Shown here in pieces: positions 13,501 to 25,500 of a stretch of 64,000 nt of DNA (the first letter of the stretch is position 1; every line of letters begins with the position of its first letter). The notes under the pieces were generated by a model. That model was not told where the DNA came from and did not search any database. It saw only the letters and a program-made list of their open reading frames with translations. The stretch is from positions 1,694,613-1,758,612 of the forward strand of contig CM044957.1 in the NCBI GenBank assembly GCA_024516035.1. Direction: 5' to 3'. Source of the DNA: Bactericera cockerelli (taxonomy: Eukaryota > Arthropoda > Insecta > Hemiptera > Triozidae). Position numbers and translations under genes: made by a program.

Positions 13501-16500
13501 CTGGATGCCGAAATACTCGACGTAGAAATCGATAGCCCCGACAGCGGTGTCCAAAGCGAAAGCCATGTGCTCGAGCTGTCCCTCCCGGGCGTACACTGTG
13601 AGGGGGAAGCCTTGGCTGGCGTTGCGCGAGGGCAGGTGGTCGAAATCGCACACGATGAAGCACACCAGATAGGTGGACATGGGGACGGTGGTCTCGAACT
13701 CCACCGTGCTCTGGCCCACCCCGGGGGAGTCGTCGGTGATTGTCTGGGGAACCACGAGTTGAATATTATTATGATTAATAACTAAGAACACAAACTCTCA
13801 TAATAAAAGGACATAATATTGCCTACGTCGATTGCGCGTTGAATGCGTCGGTTCTCGTAGGATCACCCAAGTTTAGCAACGTCCAGCGAAGTGAAAATTT
13901 CATGATGCCGGCTATTCCCGGCCCCACTCAGGCTGGGTGAGGTTAATGTGGTGAGTCGGTTTGTGAGTTTCCTGTGAGTGGAGGATAACACCCCCGTCCT
14001 CATATGACCATGCAAGTGAAAGCAACGTTAATCTAATAACAACAAAAAAAGGACTTGTTAACTTTTGTGTACGCATACCTATGTATTAAATGTATTCATA
14101 GACGAGTGTTCGTAGAGTGTTCGTAGCCTATAAAAATATGTTTAAAAAACCCTCCAAGGCCTTCTCAAAGCAGCTCGGAGATTCGGTTATTTTTGGGCAA
14201 ACACTGTTCATTTTTCAAACAATCAGATATGAGAAAACACACGCAATTTACATTACCTTAACGTTCATGTTCGACAGAGCGATGTACTTCTCCTTCGGCT
14301 TGACAAGCTTGACCAGGAACTTGGACTTCATGCTCGGCTCGTCAAAGCAGGGGAATGCTTGTCGGGCGTACGTGGGTTCGAACTTGGAGGTAGCAATATT
14401 TCTGGAATGAGAATGCATTTGATATAAACTTTACTGGTGTTTAAGCGTTACCGTTAGTGATATTGTTGTTGTTGTAACTTGTAAACAGCTTGGCTACAGC
14501 TGGAGGGAGTGGTCTTCAGACAACTGTATTGGGAAATTGGGCTTGTTCTAAACCCCATATTTTTATGTGTGATCAACCATCATGAAATTTTGGGTTATTT
14601 CTTCATTAAACCTTTGGGAAACTGCAAAGTGCAAGCTCACCTGGTTTGTTAGGGTTAGCTAGTCCGTTCGCTTTTTATAGTTCTCAATCTCTAGCAAGAC
14701 ACTGGTCTTCTCCATGTTTAACGTCCACCAGACGTGAACATTTTAAAAAAGTATGAAAATCCAATAATACAAACAATAAGCAAGACCTCTAGTTTTTTAC
14801 CTACTCTAGATAATTTATTTACATGGAAATTTGTGTATTATATTGTTGAGAACTTCAGATCATCGTACTTTAACAGGAAAAACACTTTCTACAAAAAGCC
14901 AAAAGTCTTCACACCTGCTGGTCCTGAATAACATTACTCAGCGAAATTCTGTCGACCAAGAAAGGCTGGGAATAGCCTTTACAATTGTTCATAACGATGC
15001 GATGGCGACACTTTACAATAATTGAACAACATTATGGAAATGTAAAATTAGAATGAAATGTACTGGGTAATAATTAGATTCTTTAGGTTCTAAAATCTGG
15101 TTGTAGTCAGACAAGCACATTTTTCTTTCTTTTTTAATTTCTCAAAAGCTTAAATCTATGCAAACGTCCCCGTAGAAAAACATTCCAAAAACGTCAAACC
15201 CATCCAATCAGATTTGAAATCAGACGTCAAACCCATCCTCATCACACCTGCAAGCGCTCTTAAAAGATACTCTGTAGAATCATTCCTAGCTATTAATGAA
15301 CACAAAAATCGACACAAAAACCAATAAAAAAGTGAAAGTGTTATTGAAAAGCAAGCGTTAAAAGCAACACTGTTGAAAATAACTGAAGAAAATTTGTTTA
15401 AAAAATAAATAATAAAAGTTTATGGAAATCATCAAGCAAAATATTACAATACTCGTAGGTATAATATCTATCTACTCGTATCATAGGAAAACAAAACAAG
15501 TCTTGGTGTGTACAACTGTACATGATTTTTATTTGGTAAATTGTTTGCGATCAATCAAATTCAAATAAATCATAGCAGATTGTCAAATATTTATTTACTC
15601 GCCATGTCATTAATTTATAATGATTTTTTTTTTAAATTTATGAACCCCCACACAAAGGTACACACACGCACATCATAGTAAAACATTATCCTCTTCTTTA
15701 TATTTCCCCAAACCTAGTTGGGGTCGGCATTGTTCAACCTCTCTCCCTCATGGTTCGGTTAAAACATTTCCACTTCCACATTTTACGGCTGGATGCTCTA
15801 CCTAACGCTAACCCTGTTAAGGGCGCCAAAGATTTGTGTTATTGTCTTTTGTCTTGACAGGGCTGTTACCGTATCTGTTTAATCAACTCATAAAATCAAC
15901 ACCAATAGTACCGACACCCATCAAAGATGACGATGCCGCGCGTTCATACTCTCTGTGGTGGATTTTGAAACTAAACCTGAAAACACATACAAAAAACTGC
16001 CAGAAACTCAATACGAACACCCATCAAAGACGACGAATCCGCGTTTTTAAAACTAAATCATGAAAAGCACACAAAAAACCATGACCCAGATTCCAGCTTT
16101 ATATCTTCCCCTTCATACTCACCCACACAAACCAACAACCCACCCCTAGCATGTACCTCTTGTGGTTCCTATTGTTGAGGTACGTGCTTTCGTAGAAGCC
16201 CACATTTTTCAGGCCCATCTCGGCACTAAACTTAAGCCCCAGCACATAGGTGCCCGGATCGAGATTTGCACTGAACGTGATGACCCAGTAGTCGTGACGA
16301 GAGTAGTTGAACGCGGCTAGATGCTGAATGGTCGCGTTCTCCGGCCCACCGGTCACTGTGGTGGCTTCGATCGTCAAGCTCGCCATGTGAAAGTAGATAC
16401 AACTGGTCGCGTTGGACACCTCAACGGTGATGTTGCACTGTCCGCTGAATTGCTTCTTGTCCAGATCAGGGTTGAGGATGATTTCATACAGGATGGGCGT

Positions 16501-19500
16501 GACAAAGGTGGAGAGACGCGAGTTCAACTCCCACGGCTCGGTTAGGTTTTCCGACGGAACATCGGTTTTGGTCTTGTTCGGATCCTGAAAATCGGTCCGA
16601 CCGGTTGTTAAAGAAACGACTCCGCCTCGCAGATTCTCGCATGACCTATGATGTTGAAGAGGCATTAGCAAAAGAAAGATCTGCTTGAAAGAAAAGATCC
16701 AAATCCTTGAGAAGCCTTTTGTTAAATAAAACCAGCTCTTTTTTATCTTCTTTCAGGTGTACATTGTAATCGTACGAGTATTTACTATTTTAATGGTGCT
16801 CTAGAGTCAAGATTATTGAGTTATGCCTCATGTACAGTGGTCAGTGAGTCGAAATGAGCAGAGAAGTGGACATGATCAAAACCTCAGTCCTCAGTCGCCT
16901 GTTCACATCTTCACTGATACTCCTACTTCTATAGCACTTATAGCAGGCTAGTGTAAACATTACTTGTCATTCCAAATTCCCTGCTCAGAGTGGTCGAAGG
17001 TAGACAAGGCACTGTAAGATGATAATGAAGGCGGCTGTCCAATACGCAGCAAAATTAATGGTTTTTAACTGGAGAGGGCCCAAGGGAACTTACAATTTCT
17101 TGGATTCCCAGTAAACGCTCTCCTGTTAGACGCAATGGTTTGTATCGACTGCATTATGGACAATGGATTTTTATTATTATAAAAGATTCATGTTTCACAG
17201 GCTTTTTTATTTCATAGCCACGAAACAGGATCTACTGTAGACGCTTGTGGTCTCTATTGTAGCTTGCCTATCCCGTAGTATGCCTCCCCTCTGATGGGCG
17301 TGCGTAGAGTTACACACAAAGAGTTCAACCAGATGTTTCCCCCAAAAAGCTCACCTTTCCTCCAGGATTTCCGCCGTCTCCGTCGAAACTTCTTCTCGTC
17401 CATGTCTGGTGGAAGAGCACCGGATCCACCGCTGAGTGCGATCGAGAACTCACCAGGTGAAGAATCGTCACCGACAGGACGCATAGCACAAACAGAACCG
17501 TCGACGTGCAGATAACAAGCATCAGAATTTGCGTCATCCGTCGACGACATGGTTTTGAAACTGAGTCATGGTTCATTGTTTGGAGATGAGATGATAATTC
17601 AGTGTACTGTGCACATTAATGATTGTTTTGCAAACGGTTTAGCTTGTGGGGACTGTATTTATTATTCGATCATGGTTTAGCTTTCGATCCAAGTGGAAAA
17701 AAGTCAGAGAGACAAAAAACAGATTTTTCAATTTAGAAAGTTTACTATCAAAGCTCTAAGCAATAATGTTACATGTGATTTTAGAGAAATAATATAAGAA
17801 CTTGGAAGGAATTGGTAGGTACTTGGAATTCAATAATGAGTGCAATTGACATCACTGTACATATGTACAATTGCAGATACAAGTATAAGTAGTGCTTTAT
17901 TAAGACTGTCAGCGCAAGACAGATAGTCCCATTATGTATATAATGTAACTATTATATGTAACTAACTCTATGGCAACAATTAGAAGTACCTTATAGGTAT
18001 AATACAAATGTAAGTATATGATTCGTTAACTACGATAAAAATATTAATAATAGCTAGGTACATGATGTACACGACAATTAAATACATGTGTTGACAAAAT
18101 TCTGACGAGTGAAATAACTGATATGATTGTAATTTGGGCCAAGCTGTCAAGGTCAGAAATAATGAAGAATACACTGCCAATTATGGACACATTGCTTTCT
18201 CATGAATATTTTATACTGTAGACATTTAGCGATTAAAAATTATAAACTTTCAATTATTTATATAAATATGTAGTTCTTTGAATTTTGAGAGTTTTTACAA
18301 TTTCTTCAAATTTGGTTTATACTTTATGGTTGAACATCTTTTTCCTAGTGTCATGAACAGCTGCGACTTGAAGTTTTTTTTTGCATTTTTTCAATCTAAT
18401 TTTTGGATTTTTTTTTTCATTTCAGAGCTCAGTAATCCCTAGTTTATTTAAAAAAATAATTAAAAGTTAAAAGGGTATTATCTGCAATACGTCTCTTATA
18501 CATGTGTGCAAAATTCTTTTGAAATTTGTTCACCAGTTTTTAAAATTTGCGCGTTGCAAGGAATAAAAAATAATAGACTGACAGACCCGAAACTAAAGTT
18601 GTTCAGGAAGTTACGACACTTGCAAATACATACATAATTATGTATGAGATTTTTTTTTTAATTGGTGTTTTTTTTACAAAAAAGAACACAATACTTCCAA
18701 TATACTCGGAAGTAATAAGAACAATAAAACTAGATCCAATTTGTGCGTCGCGCCGGTTTCACACGAAACCAAATCAAAAAATCCTCGAGAAAATAATTGA
18801 AGTTCTTGACATTGAATCGCATGGTCAACTAGCGAACCTAGCGGAAAGGAAATCACCGCGAAACAATAAGCAATGTCGCGAATTTTTTAATCACTCACAG
18901 TTATTGCTAATTGCATATTTATGGTCTGTTTTCAGATAATTTAAACTACACAAACACTGTCTACTCTACAATTTACGAAGGACATGACTCGAGTCTAGGA
19001 CATCGTTTCTGGCTGTTCAACTGCAAAAAATTGCAAAAAATAACAATCTAATTAATTCAAATACAGGTACAAAACTTTTAATGAAATAAAAGTAACCCTT
19101 AAAATTAAAAGAAGAAAAACAATTGAGCGAGTGAAAACCAACATTAATCACCTGAGGACGCATTTATTCACTGAAACAGCTCGGAAAACTCACTCGATGT
19201 GACATATTCCACGGAGAACCGATCGGAAAAAGGACTAGCTACCATGATAGTCTCGATCACATGAGTGTCAGCAGAGCTAAGTAAGCCTGGTAATTGTGTC
19301 TAATGACGTTTTGAGCGGCACCTGTGCAAATACCGTCTCTACGCAAGTATTTCAAATGTGCAATTCAGGTACTCCAAATATAAAATATCGATAATAATAT
19401 AATTATTAATATAATGTATTATTATTATTGTGGTAAAGTTGTGTTGTAAGGTTTGGAAGTGTGATCATAGATATTATTAGATTTTATCACTGTGGCATGG

Positions 19501-22500
19501 AGAATATGCGGGTGGCACCTAGCAAATGAATGGTAAAACCCCCGTCCTAATCAGGACGTTAATTCAAATAAAATTGTTGGAAGGGCATCCAGCCGTAAAA
19601 ATGTGAAACAACCAACGAAACTCAACCTTGAGGTAGAACAATGCGCCGACCCGAAGTAGATTTGGGAAAAGGCATAGTGAGAGAAGAAGACAGTAGAGAT
19701 CACTGTGGCAGGGTTGGTTTGTAAGATTTAGAAGCGTGCAATTTTGGACAAGAGACAAAAAATGAAATCGGAGCAAACAAATATATTTTCTTACAAAAAC
19801 GAACACGATGCTTCCGATTCCTAATATTAAAAAAAACTATCGGAAGCATAAGTATAGATGCTTTTGAAAAGTGGTGTTAGAGAATAATGAAGAAGATCAA
19901 ATGGACTGAAATAAATGTTAAGAGAGAGAGAGAGTATTGGATCTTGTAGGAGAAACCAGAGAAATGTGGAGAATACCCGAATATGAATTAGTAATATTCA
20001 TTAATCAAGCTTTTTACTGAGATTTCCTGAGAAGACACAAATTGACTCACTAACAACAAGCAAGTCAATCCTCCAGGTAGTTTCTGAGATATTCTTATCC
20101 ACTTTGACTCTTTGCTATTATGGTAATCAAAAGCACTTTAGACTCCAAACGGAGATTCGGCGATTTTGAGTGAGAGTGCTTTCTGGAACGGGCTACAGGT
20201 ATGTTCTGGTATTCATGTACCTCTCGTACAACTTCTCACTGCGCTGTTTGGACTGAAAGACTAATTTTAGAATGGCCTCGCATTGCCTAGATGTGCAGAT
20301 TCCAGTTAACCAATCAGAGTGCGTTGTGTGAAGATTGAAACAGAGATTAGGGGATTGTGAAAGTGAGAGTGGTTTCTAGAACGAGGGACAGGCTTCTGAA
20401 CTATTTTTAAAAGGTGGCGCTGCTGGTCTTATTACACTCCAGTATATTTTTCTTCCTAAAGACCCTCTACCTTCAAGCTTCCATGCGTATACGTACACTT
20501 ATTTCTTACTCTATTTCTCCTTCAAGTACCACACATTAGAAGTAGCGTCAAAGAACATGAGACAAATGAGAATCAGAACAAGGAGACACAAACATAGGTA
20601 TCTACTTCTGAAAATATTATTTTAAATTATTCAAAAAAACATAGTAAAAACTTTACATACCTACCTATTTCATATTAAAGAAGAGAGAATCTCATCTGAT
20701 GAAAAAAAAGGCGTACTTGTTTCAAAGCACAAAGTTAGATTTGAAGTTTTCGTTACCAAAAAAAGTTACTAAAACTTCATTAGAGGAACCATCTGTTTCA
20801 TTTTCTGTAACATGTGGGAGTATTTTTTATCTCTATAAAAAAACATTTTTTATTTCTATTTTTCGTCGTTCATTTTTGTTAGGATTATCCCTGGGGGAAA
20901 AAAAATAACTAATTATTTCAATTAATGATAATATATTATATTATATATTTTTTAGTATTATTTCTGGTTCTGGGGGCCCTTGCTTTAGCCTCCTTGTATA
21001 AACTTGATGTAAATATGAAATTTGGCAAAAATCGAACACGATGGCATATGCCACTCAATGATGATGATGATTATTTCGAAGGAGAAATAATTACTGAAGG
21101 TAATTATAACTACGTAATACCTAGATTAAACTGGAATATTCTATGGTAAGTATCATCCACACTAAAATGATGAATCACATTATTCAGGACCGGATTAACT
21201 TCTTGCTAGGCCCATGGCCATTGGCCACAGTTGTGTACCCAGATATATACCGATTTTGGGGGGGTGTTTGCACCTATAGATTATGATTCGTGGTTCAATA
21301 ACAAGAACAACAACGCAAACAACCGATTTACAGTTTACGATTTGGAAATTTTGACAAATGATTAGGAGTGAAATTGAAAATTCACATCTGTGTTTATTTT
21401 TCAGGTGATTTTTCAGTTGTTTACTATTCAGGTGAAAACTTTTCTTCGTTTTTTTTTCGAACAATTGCCTAGGATTATTTTACTTTAGAATGTCTCCTAG
21501 AGTTGTTTCTGAAAATTTCTGAAGAAAAACTTGGTCACCCTGTATATTCCATTTTACCACTTGGTGCTGAATTTAAATTTCATGTCTCCATCTCCAATTC
21601 TATCTCGTAAGTCTTGTAAACAGTGAATGATTGAGACATAATTGTTTCGTAAATACTCTCACAAACTATTTCCAGCTCGTCCTAGCCAACAGTATTTATC
21701 TGAATAATTTGTTGCAGAAGCAACCATTTCGAAAACTTGGCTTTCGTCTGCATACATAAACGAAGCATGTTTATAAGCTGACCAGTCAGGCTGGTCAAGG
21801 TTCGCCACTCTGAACCCTTTGGTTTCCAATTTTCGACGGTTTGGGAAGCATAATTTAAGGTAAAGATATATTTTGATCATTTTCTTTTTTATCATAAACG
21901 AAAATATGAACTATTTAGGTTTTACATTCTAATGGCTTGACAATTAATTGATTTTGTTTTCTGGAATTTCATTTGGAAAAGTTATACAACCATGACTTGT
22001 CCTAACTGTTTTCACTTATTATCTGTACTTCCCAGACTACATTTACTTTTACTTTATTTACTTTTACTACATTTACTTCCCAGACTACATTTACTTATCA
22101 AAAAAACCTTTTTGGGAAAAGTAATTTGTAATTTGAGAAGTAAATGTTTTCTCAAACTCACCTGATCTCCCCACTCTTGCTCTTGTATCTGCTCTCATAG
22201 AATCCCACGATATCCTGCTTCCTCAGACTCCCATGCGCCACAAACTCCACGCTGCTCAGTCCTACCGCCAGAGGGCGCTCCAACTCGACAACCCAATACT
22301 GGTGCTTCGGATAGGCGAACGCCCTCTTCACCGGCACGCTCTCACCATGTTGCATGACAACTGACTTGGAAATGTTCAGTCGATCAATGTGTAGGTAAAT
22401 GCAGTCGGTCGGGGCGGATATGTCGAGCAGAATGCGCTCCTCGCATGTGAACAGTCCGGTTTTCAAGTCCGGATGCAGTTTGACCTCGTAGAGTTTGGGC

Positions 22501-25500
22501 CGGACGGCCGGGTTGAGGCGATAGTTGGAGACCCAGGGCTCGTGGGGGAGGGGGGTGGACATGATGGAGCCTGCAACACAGAGGAGGGGGGAAACGTGGA
22601 AGAGGAGGAGAAAGCACATGGCGGCGAGAATCATTGTGAAGTCGAGAATGGCAACACTGCTAGGCGCGTAATGAATAGTTTTTTTGGTTATAGTATAATT
22701 TTATTTTGTAGCATTAAATGATTGTTTTTGAAGTTATATTATAATTATTAGTTAAAATTACTGTTTTTTTTAAGTTATGTATCTGTATTATAATAGTCAG
22801 TAGTACTAAATAATTCTGTTGTAACGAGTTTTGCTGTGGTAAAACAAACAGTGTGACCAATTTTACTGCTGTTAGAATTTTATCGCAAGAGGTAGGTAAT
22901 TTAGAAAGCTTGCTTAGAACTCATACTTATTTTACTTAAGGGTTAAAACACCAGACGACTTGACATGATCAAACAGTGACCAGATAACGTTTCTTATTTT
23001 TCTTCCAGAAAGCACTAGCCAATGCATGAGAAACAGCCATAAAAACCTAGGACTATTTTTGATGTTTTTAAGAAGGTATAAAGTTTAATAGTTGTGAATA
23101 TTAATGGTATATAAAAGTATAAAGTACAGGTTCACACACACTTACACACGCACACACACACACACACCACGAGTTTTAGAAAAAGGGCAGACAATTAAAC
23201 TTAAAATGGATTTAAGTAGGTAGTTATTTTTGCATTTCAAAATTTGCTAATAAAAAAAAACGATTTTATAAAAATGGTTTGTCGAGTTAAAAAATATTTC
23301 AAACCAGATTTTGAATTCCGAAAAATTATTTTCTTGTAATAATAAATAAAAATTATAAACCAAACGGTAACAATAAGACTTTTAATTTATTAGTTTATCA
23401 GTTCTTCTCGTTATTTCCAAGGAAGTTATATCAATGAGTACTGTTTACAGTTAGGTCCATTTGACGAGATCACCTTGCACTTATTTCATTGGGATGGGAC
23501 CATTGCCAGTACCGTGGTAAATTCCATGGATCACTTTCGTTACGACCGATTAAATTAATTAAACATGGAATTAGTTTTAAACACAGGGCCGGATTAATAA
23601 TAATAACATTAATAACACTATTTAGTGATATTAATAACAACAGGCAAGGTTGATGCTCAAAGCAGTTTCTAACACCTAAATCTCAGAGTCTTATTATTAT
23701 GTGGTCAGAAACTCAAATTAATGAGGAAAAATTCATGCACTGGGTGGGATTAGAACCAACGCTACTTGGATTACCAGACTAGTTGCTAGATTACGGTGGC
23801 ATATTCAAGTTTAGAACGTACTAGTGATGTATAAAGTGTTTTAATTGCTTCGATATTATGAAAGTATGTATAAAAAATAATGTGGTTTGTTAGTCAAATG
23901 GTTTACTCGCTAGTCTGGCAATCCAAGTAGCGTAAGGATCCGTTGGTTCGAATCCCACCCAGTGCACGATTTTTTCTCTCATTAATTTGAGTTTGTGACC
24001 ACATAATAATAATCCTCTGAGGGTTAGATGGTAGAAAATGCTTTGAGCATTAACCTCGCCTGGTGGTTACCTTCCACTAAAGAGTATTATTATTTCAACC
24101 TAATTCCTAATCTCATATCTTGCCCTAATGTCATGGATCAGATATCTCTCACGGTGCCCAACTTAGCACTGAGATCAAGACAGAATCATGACTTCTTTTC
24201 CATCAATAAAACCTTCAACTCAGTCTAGTTACACTCCACCATACCTAAGGGCCTAACATTGTACACTAGATTTGCTCAGGATCTTGATCTCTCGATGGGG
24301 CCATTGAGGTTTAGGGAAACATGTAGAACTGTACTCACCAAGGCTCGGTCACCCCTGGATAGATAGAATTGACATGGAGACTCTCTCTCCTTTTTTAAAT
24401 TAAGCTCCATTATTTTAATGAAGCATGTAATTTTGTTTTAACTGTTTTCATGTAGGTACTTATAAAAATCTGTGTAATTGTATTGATTCAGATGCGTTCA
24501 GATATGTAAAAAAAAATGTACATTAACTCCATGGCGTAACGAAGCTGTAGGTTGTCTACCGCCCAGGGTTCGTGACGGAAAATCTTGTTTAAAAATACTT
24601 ATCGGTCAGCTGATAAAATCTAAGGGTCGGCTTGGATTTACTAATCCTGTTTCGTACTACGGTCTTTACTGTAAATTTCCATAATGTATTATATTCAGTG
24701 TAGGTTTTACAAAAGCGCGGGGCCTGTAGCACGAGCTAATATTCTTAAACCGGCCCTGGTACGAGGTGGTTCAGGGTGAATCCGACATTACTGGTAGTTC
24801 TGTGAAGCGTAAACCTCACACAGATTCTATTATCAAATTAGAAATATCATATCAAGCATGAGGACTTAGAGACCTTTCTTTCAATACCCCACTCGATGGG
24901 TTTTGATTAAAAAATATCAACCGGCCCACTTTTGGGGCCCTTTTTCGATTTTTTACCACAATGCGGCTAAGGGGAGCTTCTACGATCACAAAATTTCACT
25001 ACTGAAATCAATGATTTTTTAACGACTCTACAAAATTTCAATAGCAGTCCTATGTTAAATAAAATTAGAAAAATCATTTTTAATTTTCACCAAAACACCC
25101 CCATGCGGCCCCGAGTAGCTAAAATCAATAGGTAAAATTCTAGGACTCCAATGAACATGTATATTGCATCAAATTTGAAGTATCCGGTCGGGAGTTATCG
25201 CGGAACAGATAGAAAAACAGTCGGTTAATTATTCACAGAGTTCAGTGATTAAAGCAGGATTATAATCGGACACTTGTGGTGCAACTGGTGCACCCTGGAT
25301 AAAGCTAAACAAATTGATAACTTTTTGGCAGCCAATTAACATCCGGGCCAAGTTCCAGAAACCACTTTCAGACTTTCACTATCACGATCGCCAAATCTCC
25401 CTTTCAACTTTCAACTGTCCCAGAAGTTGTTTGACACAACACACTCTGATTTGATAATTTGAACGAGATAACCAATCAGAGTGCGTTGTGTGATGGTGGA

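Larger units (their letters stand above)
17577..22161. other. Region between the two aminopeptidase 5' modules
   Basis: AT-rich with a SINE-H copy (19555), hairpin-MITE halves (20140-20400) and an unassigned frame (21659-21895). No exon for the M1 catalytic domain was found here. That matters because the distal module therefore has no body of its own nearby. Any promoter for exon 1A would lie just upstream of 17576. Confidence 0.6.

Noticed and set aside
18640..18939. Plus-strand 99-codon frame with a charged segment
   Set aside because: No recognisable domain, start in a low-complexity run, no flanking splice support; probably chance in AT-rich DNA.
22571..22634. ATG at 22634 giving a signal-peptide-like start ([20 protein letters not shown]) for exon 2B
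   Set aside because: The hydrophobic stretch is the translated pyrimidine tract ending in TTGCAG. Splicing there joins exon 1B in the exact phase and gives a normal type II anchor, so the start is better explained as intron. It cannot be fully excluded without RNA.
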